Positions 38,922 to 50,076 are shown, numbered from the stretch's first letter. The stretch is 64,000 nt of DNA from Bartonella kosoyi (GCF_003606325.2 NZ_CP031843.2:1054001-1118000); one strand, 5' to 3'. Made by a program: numbers and translations. Notes: a model not told the origin generated them from the sequence alone.

Positions 38922-39862
38922 TAGGCTTCTCCAGTATATATTTGTCCAGCTTCTGTGAGTAAGAAGGCTTCCCCACAACGGCGTGCGAGATCACGAACGC
39001 GGAGAATATAATTTTGTCGTTCAGTTACAGAAATAACGCCACGTGCTTGTAAAAGATTAAAAATATGGCTCGCTTTAATACATTGATCATAGGCAGGAAA
39101 AACACAGCGATGGAATGCATTTTCTTTATTGGGTTTTCCTGCATTAAGAAGTACATTGCATTCGCGTTCAGCATCGATAAAATGTTGGTAGAGCAGTTTC
39201 GTATCAGCAAATTCGAAGTTATAATATGAATATTCCTGTTCTGCCTGTAGAAAGATATCTCTATAACTTATTTTATTTTCTTTCTCCAAACCATTAAAGT
39301 TAAGATCATAGACGTTATCGACCCCTTGGATATACATCGCTAGACGCTCAAGACCATATGTGAGCTCTCCTGAAACTGGGGCGCATTCAATGCCGCAAAC
39401 TTGTTGAAAATAAGTAAATTGAGAAACTTCCATCCCATCGCACCAACATTCCCATCCGAGTCCCCAAGCGCCAAGCGTTGGGCTTTCCCAGTCATCTTCA
39501 ACAAAACGAATATCATGTAGTTGTGTATCAAGCCCGATAGCTTGTAGCGACTTTATATAAAGTTCTTGTAGATTGGGCGGAGAGGGCTTGAGAAGCACTT
39601 GGAATTGATAATAGTGTTGTAACCGATTTGGATTCTTACCATATCGGCCATCTGTAGGACGCCGAGAGGGTTGGACATAAGCAACTTTCCAAGGTCGCGG
39701 ACCTAGAGAGCGTAGCGTTGTTGCTGGATGAAAAGTTCCAGCTCCAACTTCCATATCGTAAGGTTGCAAAATTGCGCACCCATAGTGTGCCCAATAATTT
39801 TGCAAAGTTAAGATTAGCCCCTGAAAAGAACGTTTAGGGTTAAGATGCTCAGGCAGTTTCAC
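38921..39862 (-). CDS. glyQ: Glycyl-tRNA synthetase alpha subunit
   Basis: The catalytic class II alpha subunit that activates glycine. The 313-residue protein starts near [20 protein letters not shown] and shows [56 protein letters not shown], and [18 protein letters not shown], all typical GlyQ motifs. It is upstream of glyS with a one-base overlap. Confidence 0.97.
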   Translation of the reverse strand: MKLPEHLNPKRSFQGLILTLQNYWAHYGCAILQPYDMEVGAGTFHPATTLRSLGPRPWKVAYVQPSRRPTDGRYGKNPNRLQHYYQFQVLLKPSPPNLQELYIKSLQAIGLDTQLHDIRFVEDDWESPTLGAWGLGWECWCDGMEVSQFTYFQQVCGIECAPVSGELTYGLERLAMYIQGVDNVYDLNFNGLEKENKISYRDIFLQAEQEYSYYNFEFADTKLLYQHFIDAERECNVLLNAGKPNKENAFHRCVFPAYDQCIKASHIFNLLQARGVISVTERQNYILRVRDLARRCGEAFLLTEAGQIYTGEA

Positions 39863-39959
39863 ACTTTATACTCTTTAAATATTGAACGACATAAAAAATA
39901 ACTAAAGAAATTTTAGTCTCTCTGTTTATTATTTTATGTGGTTTACGGTTAAGCATTGT

Positions 39960-41654
39960 TTATTGCAAACCAAATTTCAATTTTTCTTGAATTTGTTTAG
40001 AATTTTCTGGTTTTCCGTCAATTGCGTGATTCCATTGAAATATTGCTTCACGTTTACGTCCAACTTTCCAATAGGCATCCCCTAAATGATCATTCAATGT
40101 TGGATCCTCAGGTTGTAACCTGACAGCATTTTCCAATATTTGGACTGCTTTGTTGTATTCTTTTAGTTTATAATAAGCCCATCCTAAAGAATCGAGAATA
40201 TGACTGTTGTGAGCTTGCAAAGCAGAAGCTTTTTGCAGCATATGGAGTGATTCTTCAAGCTTCTCACCTCGTTCTACAAGCGAATAGGCTAAATAGTTTA
40301 GAACCTGCGGTTGGTTTGGAAAAAATTCAAGGGCTTTTCGCAAATCAATTTCTGCTTTCGCCCACTGTTTTAAACGTTCAAAAGCAATACCACGTTGATA
40401 AAAAAGTTTCCAATCGTCCTGCTGAAAGTTCTTTATCTGAGCAATAGCATAGTCTAGAGTTTGAATAGCTTCAAGAAACTTATGATCCTGCATATAAAAA
40501 GCAACGAGCGTTATCAAAATGTTACGATCATTGGGAAATTTTTTATTTAACAATGTCAATAGTTTTATTGCTTCTTTATAATTGTTGTTATTGGCAAGAA
40601 GAAATGCAAGATGAAGTTGTCCATCTTTATAATAAGGAGATTGAGGGGATAAAGCGCGATAAAGTTTGATGGCTTGATAAGGATCATCCAATTTAGCAGA
40701 AATATGTGCGAGCTGAAATAGCGTTGCGTCATTTTGAGGATATAAGGCGAAAGATAATTGTTTGAAAATACGTGCAATGTGTCCTGAATTTTTGTGGTTG
40801 AGAGCTGTTCCAAAATTATACAACACCTCGGCTGCTCCTTGTTGAGGTGTTTTAATCAACCTTTCTAAGAAAGTATTTTTTTCAATTTTTTCTCGAAAGT
40901 TTTTGAAAACCTCTCGAGCTGACAACATGTGTTCGCCATGCTGGATTGTCTGAAGAGCTTGTTTACGCATACTATGGCGCAATTGGAATGAAGCATAGGC
41001 TGTAATAATACGTTCATAGGTATTAGGAGCGATAAGAGTACCCTGTTTGTTATTCAGTGCTTTAATAAAATATTTTTTTGCATCCTGTGGTCGTTCTGCA
41101 AGGTCGCTCATAAGTGCTAGATGATAAGATATAAAAAGCTCATACCAGACAGGACCTTTGAGCTTCTTAAGATCAGCAATTGCTTGAGACTTTTGTCCAG
41201 ATCCAAATGTAATCCAAGCACCGATGAGTTCAGGTATTGGGTTATTGGCTGTGGGAGGTTCTTTTAATTGTAGAAGAAGCTTGGCATTCTTATAGTCTTT
41301 TTTAATGAGACTTTCTATTGACAACGTTAAGGAAACAAAGGGAGTTATAACATCTTGCTCTTTGAGTTTTTTAGCTTGTTGCACAGCTTCTTTAAAGTCT
41401 CCGACTGAGAGCATAGCTTCAAGGAGCTCTTTTTGTGTTTCAATGTTATCAGGTTGATAAACAAGTGCCTGTTTAAAATAATTGATCGCAAGATCTGTTT
41501 TATTTTCATGATTTGCAACCCTTCCAGCTAAATAAGCACCTGTAAATGAACTTGTATGAGTCGCCGTGCTTATTTTACTGTAGGTAGGGGATGGCATCAG
41601 CATAATACCCACGATAAAGAAGGTAAAAAGTCGGGATACCGTTGCAGAGCACAT
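39960..41654 (-). CDS. Exported tetratricopeptide repeat protein
   Basis: A protein of about 564 residues with an N-terminal signal sequence (MCSATVSRLFTFFIVGIMLM, cleavage probably after TYS) and about ten or more TPR-type helical repeats. Clear repeats near the C-terminus are NSHILDSLGWAYYKLKEYNK and DPTLNDHLGDAYWKVGRKRE. The ATG at 41654 has AAGGA at good spacing; an upstream start at 41705 lacks one. Rhizobial relatives sit beside the polyprenyl diphosphate synthase gene as here. TPR domains bind partner proteins; the partner is unknown. Periplasmic location is inferred. Confidence 0.8.
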   Translation of the reverse strand: MCSATVSRLFTFFIVGIMLMPSPTYSKISTATHTSSFTGAYLAGRVANHENKTDLAINYFKQALVYQPDNIETQKELLEAMLSVGDFKEAVQQAKKLKEQDVITPFVSLTLSIESLIKKDYKNAKLLLQLKEPPTANNPIPELIGAWITFGSGQKSQAIADLKKLKGPVWYELFISYHLALMSDLAERPQDAKKYFIKALNNKQGTLIAPNTYERIITAYASFQLRHSMRKQALQTIQHGEHMLSAREVFKNFREKIEKNTFLERLIKTPQQGAAEVLYNFGTALNHKNSGHIARIFKQLSFALYPQNDATLFQLAHISAKLDDPYQAIKLYRALSPQSPYYKDGQLHLAFLLANNNNYKEAIKLLTLLNKKFPNDRNILITLVAFYMQDHKFLEAIQTLDYAIAQIKNFQQDDWKLFYQRGIAFERLKQWAKAEIDLRKALEFFPNQPQVLNYLAYSLVERGEKLEESLHMLQKASALQAHNSHILDSLGWAYYKLKEYNKAVQILENAVRLQPEDPTLNDHLGDAYWKVGRKREAIFQWNHAIDGKPENSKQIQEKLKFGLQ

Positions 41655-41748
41655 GGAGCTAATCCTTTTTAAGATAATCAATCGATTGTATCGTTTATAA
41701 ATCATATCTCATTACTTTTTTAAGAAATACTGCGATTCTTGCAAAAAA

Positions 41749-42765
41749 TCAGTTTACGCGCGCAATGCAAAACTCAACAGTTTCAACGAGAGCATTGTAA
41801 GCAAGATTTTTATTCATGGGAATAAGAGCATTAATTGCCTGTTTTCCATAGATGCGTGCTTGTTCTATGGTATCTGTGATACTATTATATTTCTCCATTA
41901 AGTGTTGCGCGTGTGCAAAGGCTTCGTCATTGCTATTGCCACCTTCAAGCGCTTCTTTCCAGAAAGCTTTTTCACCCACATTCCCACGCTCATATGCGAG
42001 AATTACAGGCATTGTAATCTTTCCTTCCCTAAAATCGTCTCCTATATTTTTTCCTAAGTTTTGAGCACTACCGCTATAGTCAAGTGCATCATCAATCAAT
42101 TGGAAAGCTAATCCTAAAGATGTTCCATAGTCACGTAATGCAGAACGCTCTTTATTTCCATAGCCAGCAACAATGGGACCTACTTCAGCTGCTGCTGAAA
42201 AAAGTGCTGCTGTTTTTGCATTGATGATTTTGAGATAGTCTGAAGGGCTGGTTTTGATATTTTTTGCGGCAGAAAGTTGCATAACCTCTCCTTCAGCAAT
42301 AATTGCAGCAGCGTTTGCTAGGACAGAGAGCGCTTCTATAGAGCCAACATCAACCATCATTTTAAAAGCTTGTCCTAATAGGAAATCTCCAACAAGGACA
42401 CTTGCTTGATTTCCCCAAATCATTCGTGCTGTAGATTTTCCGCGTCGTAAATCACTTTCATCAATCACATCATCGTGTAACAAAGTCGCTGTGTGCATAA
42501 ATTCAACGGCTGTTGCAAGTCTTATATGCCCGTCATGTTGATAGCCGAACATATGAGCAGCAGCTAATGTGATCATTGGGCGTAACCGCTTTCCTCCTGA
42601 TGAAATAAGGTGATTGGAAATTTCAGGAATCATTTCAACTTCTGATTTTGCCATAGAGAGGATAAATTGATTGACGCGCTCCATATCACCTTTTGTAAGA
42701 TGAATGAGAGATTGGAGGGATGTTTGATTATTTTGTGTTTGATCTAGTTTTGTGGCTACACTCAC
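41749..42765 (-). CDS. ispB: Polyprenyl (octa-/decaprenyl) diphosphate synthase
   Basis: Makes the long isoprenoid tail for ubiquinone from farnesyl diphosphate and IPP. The first Asp-rich motif is LLHDDVIDESDLRRGK (DDVID at about 98-102) and the second is FQLIDDALDYSG (DDALD at 225-229). GGKRLRP near 58 binds IPP. A GTG start at 42765, preceded by GGGAG, gives 338 residues, the usual length. The longer ATG frame from 42855 would add 30 non-conserved residues. Chain length (C40, C45 or C50) cannot be read from sequence. Confidence 0.93.
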   Translation of the reverse strand: MSVATKLDQTQNNQTSLQSLIHLTKGDMERVNQFILSMAKSEVEMIPEISNHLISSGGKRLRPMITLAAAHMFGYQHDGHIRLATAVEFMHTATLLHDDVIDESDLRRGKSTARMIWGNQASVLVGDFLLGQAFKMMVDVGSIEALSVLANAAAIIAEGEVMQLSAAKNIKTSPSDYLKIINAKTAALFSAAAEVGPIVAGYGNKERSALRDYGTSLGLAFQLIDDALDYSGSAQNLGKNIGDDFREGKITMPVILAYERGNVGEKAFWKEALEGGNSNDEAFAHAQHLMEKYNSITDTIEQARIYGKQAINALIPMNKNLAYNALVETVEFCIARVN

Positions 42766-43025
42766 AATATGTTGACTCCCAGAGTATTGCAATGGACATC
42801 TATGAATTCTATATTTCTTAAATATTAGCATAAAGGGGGTTTTGTTTTGACTCAAGCTTTTGATGTTGCTTTAAAGTGCAAACTTTGGATGATTTGTGCA
42901 AGAATATATTTTAAAAGCTTGTATAGCATTATTTCTATGAGGGGGAAGGAAAAAATTTGCAACAGCTTTATTTGAAACGTCATTGATAAGAAAAGTCGAG
43001 TTTATAATGAACATTAGGCTTTTAA

Positions 43026-43814
43026 ATGGATAAAACAGCGAATCAGAGTGATGAAACAACAGACAGTTTTCATCGCGGGAAATTTTATTTGGTTCAACCC
43101 CATAAACATGGTCATCGTTCTGGTATGGATGCTATGTTATTAGCCAGCTTGGTTCCCACTGATTTAAAGGGAACGGTTGTTGATTTAGGGGCGGGAGCTG
43201 GAGCAGCAGGGTTGGCTGTTGCTTCGCGTTGTTCACAAGTTCATGTTACATTGGTGGAACGCTCATCTTTTATGGTATCTTATGCACAAAAAACACTTAT
43301 GCTAAAGCAAAATAAAAAACTTGCTGAGCGAGTTTGTTTGTTAAAAGCAGATGTTAGCCTCAAAGGGAATGCTCGTGTAAAAGCAGGTTTGATAGATAAT
43401 AGCTTTGATTTTGCCATTATGAATCCACCTTTTAACAATCCTGTGGATCGCAAAACACCTGATGAACAGAAGTCTGATGCACATGTTATGCCTGAAGCGA
43501 TGTTTGATCATTGGTTTCGAAGTGCAGCAGCCATCGTTAAACCAAGTGGATATTTAGGGCTCATTGCGCGTCCACAATCTCTAACAGATATCTTGCATGC
43601 TTTAGAAGGCCGCTTTGGTGGTATTTGTATCATTCCCATTCATGCACGTGCAACAACTCCGGCAATTCGTCTTTTATTTTACGCAAAACGGGGGAGTAGA
43701 GCAGCTTTATCTATTTTACCGGCATTGATTATACATGAAGGGAATAGCCATATTTTTTCACCACGGATTGATGCAATCAATAATGGATATATAAGCTTGT
43801 GGGAACTTTTTTAA
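43026..43814 (+). CDS. TrmN6-like N6-adenine methyltransferase
   Basis: A 262-residue SAM methyltransferase. DLGAGAGAAGLAVASR (from about 53) is motif I and NPPF (133-136) is the adenine-N6 catalytic motif. The opening segment HRGKFYLVQPHKHGHRSGMD matches the tRNA1(Val) A37 methyltransferase group (YfiC/TrmN6). The gene diverges from the polyprenyl synthase and precedes the S49 peptidase gene, an order shared by rhizobia. The target adenine is inferred from the family. Confidence 0.85.
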   Translation: MDKTANQSDETTDSFHRGKFYLVQPHKHGHRSGMDAMLLASLVPTDLKGTVVDLGAGAGAAGLAVASRCSQVHVTLVERSSFMVSYAQKTLMLKQNKKLAERVCLLKADVSLKGNARVKAGLIDNSFDFAIMNPPFNNPVDRKTPDEQKSDAHVMPEAMFDHWFRSAAAIVKPSGYLGLIARPQSLTDILHALEGRFGGICIIPIHARATTPAIRLLFYAKRGSRAALSILPALIIHEGNSHIFSPRIDAINNGYISLWELF

Positions 43815-43999
43815 TGGTCTCTTGTATTTTTCAGTTTATCATTTAAAGTTTAAACTTTGTTATGAGGAGGTTTAGCTTTGGATGAAATTATATTTCTGGT
43901 TGTCATGTGGAGATTAATCGGCGCTTTTGGATGCTATCGCGTTCTTCCTATTTTTTTTCCTGGCCTATTTAATTGTTCTTAAATTAAGGAGATTTTGTT

Positions 44000-44848
44000 T
44001 TGATAGATGTTTTTAAAAATTTTATTCCACGCCGTTTTTCCTCCAATAAATTTGAAATTCCTGTTGTTCGCCTTAAAGGGGCAATTATGGATTCATCATC
44101 TATATCCCGTACGCTTTCCCTCAGTAGATGTGCCAATCTTTTAGAGAAGGCTTTCGCGCACAAAAAGTCACCGGTTGTCGCACTTATTATTAATTCTCCT
44201 GGAGGATCACCTGTACAATCGCGTTTTATCTTCAAGCGTATTCGTGATTTGGCAGAAGAAAAAAATAAAAAGGTTCTTGTGTTTATTGAAGATATCGCAG
44301 CATCTGGTGGTTATATGATTGCTTGTGCAGGGGATGAAATTTTTGCAGATCCTTCTTCGATTGTTGGTTCCATTGGGGTGGTTTCAGCTTCCTTTGGTTT
44401 TCCGGAACTTTTGAAGAAAATTGGTGTGGAGCGGCGCGTTTACACAGCAGGAAAAAATAAAGTTACACTCGATCCATTTCAGCCTGAAAAAAAGGCGGAT
44501 ATTGAGCATTTGAAATCTCTCCAACTTGAAGTGCATCAAACTTTTATTGATTTAGTTAAAGAACGGCGTGCGACAAAATTATCAGATGATTCGAATCTCT
44601 TTACAGGAATGTTTTGGAGTGGGAAAAAAAGCGTTGAACTTGGTCTTATTGACGGATTGAATGATGTCCGTTCTGTCATTAAAGAGCGCTTTGGTAGTGA
44701 TGCAAAACTTCGATTGATTACACCTCCAAAAAGTTTTTTAGGATTTAAAACGCCTTCAGGAGTGACGGCTCATACAGTTTATACAGCTGTTGATAGTGCA
44801 TTGATGGCAGCAGAAGAGCGGGCACTTTGGCAACGTTACGGTTTGTGA
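44000..44848 (+). CDS. S49 family serine peptidase (SppA/SohB-like)
   Basis: A short form of the signal-peptide-peptidase family, 282 residues. The oxyanion part is NSPGGSPVQS, the probable nucleophile is Ser102 in DIAASGGYM, and the probable base is Lys154 in AGKNKVTLDPF. GSIGVVSASFGF is another S49 mark. No N-terminal membrane helix is seen, unlike SppA. It starts with TTG at 44000 behind a strong AAGGAG, at spacing of about 8. It probably degrades signal peptides or membrane protein fragments. Confidence 0.9.
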   Translation: MIDVFKNFIPRRFSSNKFEIPVVRLKGAIMDSSSISRTLSLSRCANLLEKAFAHKKSPVVALIINSPGGSPVQSRFIFKRIRDLAEEKNKKVLVFIEDIAASGGYMIACAGDEIFADPSSIVGSIGVVSASFGFPELLKKIGVERRVYTAGKNKVTLDPFQPEKKADIEHLKSLQLEVHQTFIDLVKERRATKLSDDSNLFTGMFWSGKKSVELGLIDGLNDVRSVIKERFGSDAKLRLITPPKSFLGFKTPSGVTAHTVYTAVDSALMAAEERALWQRYGL

Positions 44849-45125
44849 TAGACGGGGATCATTCAAGCAAGAGGGGATTTTATCTAAAAAACAGATGTTA
44901 GAAGAAATAAAGGCTTGAAACGATACCAATGAGAACGTATCACCTATTTTATGTGAGAGTTTTTCGTAATATTTGCTGTTTATTTAGAAAAAATGAAGAA
45001 TATTTCGAACTGTTTATAGGGCTGGTGTTAAAAGTATGAATAAAAGGGAGATTGTTGTAAAAGAGCCCTATAAAAGTGAATATTACGTCATATGATATCG
45101 GATGTACAAGTTTCGTTCCAAAGAC

Positions 45126-46001
45126 ATGTTTCATGTATTTACACCTATTAAATTGAATTTAGCTCTGCACGTTGTAGGGCAACGTGCTGATGGTTATCAT
45201 TTAATAGAAAGTTTAGTTTATTTTAGTCTTAGCGGTGATTATCTACACTATGAACCTTGTGAAAGTGATCAGTTTGTTTTAACGGGACCGTTTGCGAAAG
45301 AACTTATATCTCATCCAGATAATTTGGTTGTTCGCGCACGGGACTTTATGCATAAGACTTTCCCTGAAGGGGCTCACCCTACTTTTTTTCGACTTGTAAA
45401 AACACTCCCTGTTGCTTCAGGCATTGGTGGTGGCTCAGGCGATGCCGCAGGGGTTATCAGTATATTGCGTCAACAATGGAATCTTGATTGCCCTTTTGAA
45501 AAATTAGCAAAAATGAGTTTAGTCCTTGGTGCTGATGTACCCATGTGTCTTTTTGCACTGGAATATCAGCAGCCACTTTTGGTTAAAGGGATTGGCCAAG
45601 AGATTATACGACTCAAAGAAGCTTGTTCTCTTGCGATAGTATTGGTTAATCATGGACAAGAGATTTCAACACAAGCTGTTTTTAAAGCGTTGGACAAGCA
45701 TCATCATCCTTCTTTAAAAATTGATCCAGTCGCTTTAAAAAGCGTTGATTCATTGGTTGAAGCTTTACAAGAAACGCGTAATGATCTTTTTTCTCCGGCA
45801 TTAAAAATGGTACCTCAGTTAACACAAGTGCTATCTATATTGGATGAATGTGGTTCTCTTTTTTCTCGTATGTCTGGAACGGGAGCAACTTGTTTTGGCA
45901 TTTTTAAAAATCAACAAACAGCGCAACAGGCAGCTCTTTTGATCAAATCAATGCACCCAAATTGGTTTGTAAAATCGATCATGACTTTGGGAACTATTTG
46001 A
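45126..46001 (+). CDS. ispE: 4-diphosphocytidyl-2-C-methyl-D-erythritol kinase
   Basis: ATP-dependent GHMP kinase of the MEP isoprenoid pathway. The protein has the N-terminal [20 protein letters not shown], the ATP-binding [18 protein letters not shown] and the C-terminal [11 protein letters not shown]. Length is about 291 residues. ATG 45126 brings the start nearest to the family N-terminus; 45102 is in frame too, and neither has a clear ribosome site. The product flows to IPP and DMAPP, used by the polyprenyl synthase. Dxs of the same pathway is at 59453. Confidence 0.95.
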   Translation: MFHVFTPIKLNLALHVVGQRADGYHLIESLVYFSLSGDYLHYEPCESDQFVLTGPFAKELISHPDNLVVRARDFMHKTFPEGAHPTFFRLVKTLPVASGIGGGSGDAAGVISILRQQWNLDCPFEKLAKMSLVLGADVPMCLFALEYQQPLLVKGIGQEIIRLKEACSLAIVLVNHGQEISTQAVFKALDKHHHPSLKIDPVALKSVDSLVEALQETRNDLFSPALKMVPQLTQVLSILDECGSLFSRMSGTGATCFGIFKNQQTAQQAALLIKSMHPNWFVKSIMTLGTI

Positions 46002-46283
46002 GAAATAAATAGCTTTCATTTTGTCCTGACTCTACTATACATAATGAAAAGGGGTACTAAAGAAATCTATTTTTTGTTTTTTAGATAAAATGAATACATG
46101 CGAGAATAATCTTTTAGAAGCGAAAATAGATGATAGGGGACTCTTTTTTTATTTCTATATTTTGTGCAAAAGTTTACGCAATGTTTGAAAAGCTATTTAA
46201 AACTGTAACGCTTACAAAAAATAAGCAGGTTGCAGAAATAGGTGTATGTTTTTTGTATTTGTGATTTATCAAAGAGGTTTAGT

Positions 46284-46916
46284 TTGTCGTTTCAACCAAA
46301 TTTTTTGTGCGAATTAGGTTTGCAGAAACAAGGTTTTTTTCATGTAGCAGGGGTTGATGAAGTAGGACGGGGACCTCTCGCTGGTCCTGTGGTAACGGCA
46401 GCAGTTATCTTGGATAAAGATCGTATTCCTGATGGGTTAAATGATTCAAAAAAGCTTTCTTTTCTCCAACGAAATAGGCTTTATCATGAAATTTTGCAAA
46501 GTGCATTAGCCGCTTCAGTTGCTAGTCTTTGTGCCCGTACAATTGATCAATCTAATATTAGAAAAGCAACTTTAGAAGCAATGCGTCGCTGTATTATAGG
46601 GTTAGCTGTTCCAGCCCACTATGTACTTGTTGATGGACGTGATATCCCTTCTCAGTTGCCCTGTCCTGCAATGGCATTGATTAAGGGTGATCAGCGTTCG
46701 GTTTCAATTGCAGCAGCATCTATTATTGCGAAAGTAACGCGTGACCGGATGATGGAGTGTGCAGGACAAGTTTACACAAATTATGGTTTAGAGAAGCATG
46801 TAGGGTATGCAACATTAGCCCATCGTAGGGCTCTTGATAAATATGGTCCAATTGTAGGGCTACATCGCTATAGTTTTGCCCCACTTAAAGAGCGTTATAG
46901 GAATGATGTATCATGA
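46284..46916 (+). CDS. rnhB: Ribonuclease HII
   Basis: Cleaves RNA in RNA-DNA hybrids. The catalytic opening [19 protein letters not shown] holds Asp25 and Glu26 in this numbering, followed by LNDSKKLS, the VDGRDIP segment and [17 protein letters not shown] start at 46284 with AAAGAGG at 46271-46277 gives about 210 residues, close to family length. An ATG at 46242 is in frame but lacks a ribosome site. The stop overlaps the next start by 4 nt (ATGA). Confidence 0.94.
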   Translation: MSFQPNFLCELGLQKQGFFHVAGVDEVGRGPLAGPVVTAAVILDKDRIPDGLNDSKKLSFLQRNRLYHEILQSALAASVASLCARTIDQSNIRKATLEAMRRCIIGLAVPAHYVLVDGRDIPSQLPCPAMALIKGDQRSVSIAAASIIAKVTRDRMMECAGQVYTNYGLEKHVGYATLAHRRALDKYGPIVGLHRYSFAPLKERYRNDVS

Positions 46917-47875
46917 CGATTCGACCGCTCAATAGCGTTTCGATAAAAGAAGCAATGACGCTTCTTGAACAAGGCAGGTTGGTAGCATTACCAACGGAAA
47001 CTGTTTATGGATTAGCGGGCGATGCAACCAATGGAAGGGCACTTTCTTCTATTTTTTCTACAAAAAGGCGTCCGCAATTTAACCCTCTTATTGCGCATGT
47101 CAACGGTATCGAAATGGCGGAACGCTATGTTGAAATTGATTTTCTTTCGCGTCGCTTAATGGAGTTTTTTTGGCCTGGTCCTTTGACATTGGTTTTACCT
47201 TTAAAGAAACAGCATAATATCCATCCTTTAACGACTGCCGGTTTGGATACATTGGCTATTCGTTTTCCAGACAGTCGTTTTGCGGAAATTGTACAATGTT
47301 TGGGGCGTCCACTTGCTGCGCCTAGTGCGAATCAATCGGGGCGTCTTAGTCCTACTTCGGCTGAGGCTGTTTTTGCATCTTTGGGGGAATCTGTTCCTTT
47401 GATATTGGATGGAGGACCAACTAGAATAGGGCTTGAATCAACAATTATTAAGGTTTGTGGTGAAAATATTTATCTTTTGCGTCCAGGGGGGCTTGTGGCT
47501 GATAAAATTGAAGAAGTTGTGGGAAGGTCTTTAAAACGGATAGATCAAAAGGCGGCGGTTGAAGCTCCAGGGATGTTAAAGTCACATTATGCGCCCAATG
47601 CTGCGATTCGTTTGAATGTAGAAAAGTTGGAAAATGGTGAAGCGCTTTTAGCATTTGGTCCAAAGCGCGTTATGGGGGCTGAAAATGCTGCTTTTATTTT
47701 AAACCTTAGCGAGGAAGGAAAGTTGGAAGAGGCAGCCTCTCATTTATTTCAATACATGAAGGAATTGGATTCATTGAAAGTGAGATGTATTGCCGTAGAA
47801 CCTATTCCATCATGGGGATTAGGGGAAGCGATCAATGATCGTCTTATACGGGCTGCGGCTCCAAGGGAGAAATGA
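46913..47875 (+). CDS. L-threonylcarbamoyladenylate synthase (Sua5/TsaC type)
   Basis: Makes the activated intermediate for the t6A modification of ANN-decoding tRNAs. The long Sua5-like form, 320 residues, has a YrdC domain (about 1-205) with [13 protein letters not shown] (26-38), [12 protein letters not shown] and [13 protein letters not shown], then a C-terminal Sua5 domain ending near [20 protein letters not shown] marks the start of the second domain. It overlaps rnhB and the next gene by 4 nt each, so the three genes form a tightly coupled operon. Confidence 0.93.
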   Translation: MTIRPLNSVSIKEAMTLLEQGRLVALPTETVYGLAGDATNGRALSSIFSTKRRPQFNPLIAHVNGIEMAERYVEIDFLSRRLMEFFWPGPLTLVLPLKKQHNIHPLTTAGLDTLAIRFPDSRFAEIVQCLGRPLAAPSANQSGRLSPTSAEAVFASLGESVPLILDGGPTRIGLESTIIKVCGENIYLLRPGGLVADKIEEVVGRSLKRIDQKAAVEAPGMLKSHYAPNAAIRLNVEKLENGEALLAFGPKRVMGAENAAFILNLSEEGKLEEAASHLFQYMKELDSLKVRCIAVEPIPSWGLGEAINDRLIRAAAPREK

Positions 47876-49287
47876 ACATGGAGCAGGAATTAATTGAAAG
47901 GTTTAAAGAAATTGTTGGTGCCAAGTATGCTATAACAGATCAGGCATTGATTGCGCCGTATTTGCTTGAAGAGCGAGGACTTTTTCACGGCAAAACACCC
48001 TTACTTTTACGTCCATCTTCACCGCAAGAAATCTCATTGATTATGCAGTTAGCGAGCCAAACACACACACCAATTATACCTCAGGGTGGAAATACAGGGC
48101 TCGTAGGGGGGCAACAACCAGATGAAAGAGGAGAGAGCGTTCTTTTATCTGTGGAGCGGTTAAATAAGATGAGAGCGATAAATCTTGAGGGGAATTTTGT
48201 TGTTGTAGAAGCGGGTGTTATTTTACAGGATTTACAAAAAAAAGTAGATGAAGCGGGCCGTTTTTTCCCTCTTTCTTTGGCTTCTGAAGGTTCTTGCCAA
48301 ATAGGAGGAAATCTTTCGTCAAATGCTGGAGGGACTGCTGTTTTAGCCTATGGCAATATGCGTGATCTTTGCCTTGGTTTAGAAGTTGTTTTACCGGATG
48401 GTCGCCTTTTGGATGATTTGCGCTTTGTTAAAAAAGACAATAGCGGTTATGATTTGAAAAATCTTTTTATTGGAGCAGAAGGTACATTAGGCGTTATAAC
48501 TGCAGCCGTTTTGAAGATTTTTCCAAAAATAAAAGGTAAAGCCGTTGCTTTGGTGGGGTTACATAATCCAGAGAAGGCTCTTGAATTTTTATCTCTGGCT
48601 CAAGAATATGGAGGAGGGATGGTGACGGGCTTTGAGCTCATGGGAAATCTCAGTTTGCAAATGGCTTTAGAGTATAAGATGTGTGAGAAGTCTCCTTTTC
48701 AGCAGAAACATGGATGGTATGTATTAATGAACATTTCATCGTTGCAAGGCAATGATGAAGCATTGTCCGTGTTGAGTATTATTTTAGAAAAGGCTTTAAA
48801 GAGGGCGGTGATAGAAGATGCAATTGTTGCGCAATCTTTGAAACAACAAGATTTCTTCTGGCAATTGCGCGAAGCTATATCACCAGCACAGAAGTTAGCG
48901 GGAGGATCAATTAAGCACGATATTGCAGTACCACTTGCTTCCATTCCTGATTTTATTACTGAAGCAGCACTTATTATTGAAGATATTGCTCCAGGGGCGC
49001 GGGTGGTTTGTTTTGGACATATGGGAGATGGAAATTTGCATTATAATGTTACACAACCGATAGGCGCTGATACGACAGCATTTTTGCAGTTATGGTCAAA
49101 AATGAATCATCGCATTCATAGGTTAGTGATGAACTATCAAGGTGCATTTTCTGCTGAGCATGGAATTGGTCAGCTTAAGCGCGAAGAACTTCGTTCTTTT
49201 AAATCGCCTGTCGCATTGGATATTATGCGAGGAATAAAAAAAACACTCGATCCTTTAGGGATCATGAATCCTGGAAAAGTATTATAA
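47872..49287 (+). CDS. FAD-binding oxidase, GlcD / D-2-hydroxyglutarate dehydrogenase type
   Basis: A 471-residue flavoprotein of the VAO/PCMH fold. The N-terminal FAD domain has IPQGGNTGLVGGQQPD and GGNLSSNAGGTAVLAYGNMR. The C-terminal domain has CFGHMGDGNLHYNVTQP (metal and substrate His residues), SAEHGIGQLKREEL and LDPLGIMNPGKVL. This fits D-2-hydroxy acid dehydrogenases such as 2-hydroxyglutarate dehydrogenase. The substrate cannot be read directly. It is the last gene of the rnhB-tsaC unit, joined by a 4-nt overlap; this context offers no metabolic hint. Confidence 0.88.
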   Translation: MNMEQELIERFKEIVGAKYAITDQALIAPYLLEERGLFHGKTPLLLRPSSPQEISLIMQLASQTHTPIIPQGGNTGLVGGQQPDERGESVLLSVERLNKMRAINLEGNFVVVEAGVILQDLQKKVDEAGRFFPLSLASEGSCQIGGNLSSNAGGTAVLAYGNMRDLCLGLEVVLPDGRLLDDLRFVKKDNSGYDLKNLFIGAEGTLGVITAAVLKIFPKIKGKAVALVGLHNPEKALEFLSLAQEYGGGMVTGFELMGNLSLQMALEYKMCEKSPFQQKHGWYVLMNISSLQGNDEALSVLSIILEKALKRAVIEDAIVAQSLKQQDFFWQLREAISPAQKLAGGSIKHDIAVPLASIPDFITEAALIIEDIAPGARVVCFGHMGDGNLHYNVTQPIGADTTAFLQLWSKMNHRIHRLVMNYQGAFSAEHGIGQLKREELRSFKSPVALDIMRGIKKTLDPLGIMNPGKVL

Positions 49288-49430
49288 TTCAAGAATGCTG
49301 ATCTATATTTTTGTTTAGGTTTTAATAACCAAAAAAGAAACAAGTTGTTTTTTATTTAAACTTTTAATAATCCAATGAGGAAAAGTTGCTAAAAGGTGTA
49401 TGTTATTTAAGATAAATTGGGACACTGTAT

Positions 49431-49958
49431 ATGGCTAATCAATGCTTTAATCAGGCAAAAGCGGTGCTTGAATTTCGGTTAGATCCGTGCCATTTGCCAC
49501 AAACGACGACATATTTTTCATCCAAAACGGGTAATAAGGTCATTTGTTCGTTAAATGAACGCGGTGTTTTTTTTAAAACGGATAAACCTTTAAGCTTATC
49601 GCATTTAGTCCCCCCTTGTCATTTCAAAGGAATTGCAGCACGTACTGTAAAAACACGTTCAGGAGAAAGAGCTGTTGCATTAGAGTTACTTCATGCAGAT
49701 GAGGAATCTTGTATTCCGCTTTTGGTTTCCAGAGATTTGAATAATGTTCTTCTGGATTGGCGTTTATGGGCGGATACTTATGATCTTCCCATGCTTATGA
49801 TTAATGAAGATAATCGCATCGTGGTTGTAAAAGATCGTTCTGATTTACATCAATTTTTTTATGCAACGCCACGTTCTAAACAAAAGCGTTTTTCACTTCG
49901 TTATAGCAACCCGTTAGGTTTGCGTTTAGTGATTGCGAATCGAATTGCACTTCAGTAA
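49431..49958 (+). CDS. Conserved rhizobial hypothetical protein (possibly DUF6101)
   Basis: A 175-residue soluble protein with no membrane segment or known catalytic motif. It resembles, by memory only, a Rhizobiales-restricted family with a conserved SLRYSNPLGLRLVIANRIAL ending and a beta-rich middle (GRGVFFKTDK-like stretch). Codon use is like its neighbours. It is 143 nt downstream of the FAD oxidase on the same strand and may be independent. Function unknown. Confidence 0.7.
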   Translation: MANQCFNQAKAVLEFRLDPCHLPQTTTYFSSKTGNKVICSLNERGVFFKTDKPLSLSHLVPPCHFKGIAARTVKTRSGERAVALELLHADEESCIPLLVSRDLNNVLLDWRLWADTYDLPMLMINEDNRIVVVKDRSDLHQFFYATPRSKQKRFSLRYSNPLGLRLVIANRIALQ

Positions 49959-50051
49959 TATCAATATGTATTCATTTTTATGCGATCATAAGCGTTGATT
50001 TTGTTGAGCCGTGAAACGCTGTTATTCAGCGTGATAATGCGAGGTATATAG

Positions 50052-50076
50052 ACTTCGCCACATGAAGTGTTTTTAG
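50052..50076 (+). terminator. Possible terminator downstream of the hypothetical gene
   Basis: ACTTC (50052-50056) pairs with GAAGT (50064-50068) around a seven-base loop, then GTTTTTA. It lies about 95 nt after the stop of the gene at 49431-49958. The short stem makes it tentative. Confidence 0.35.
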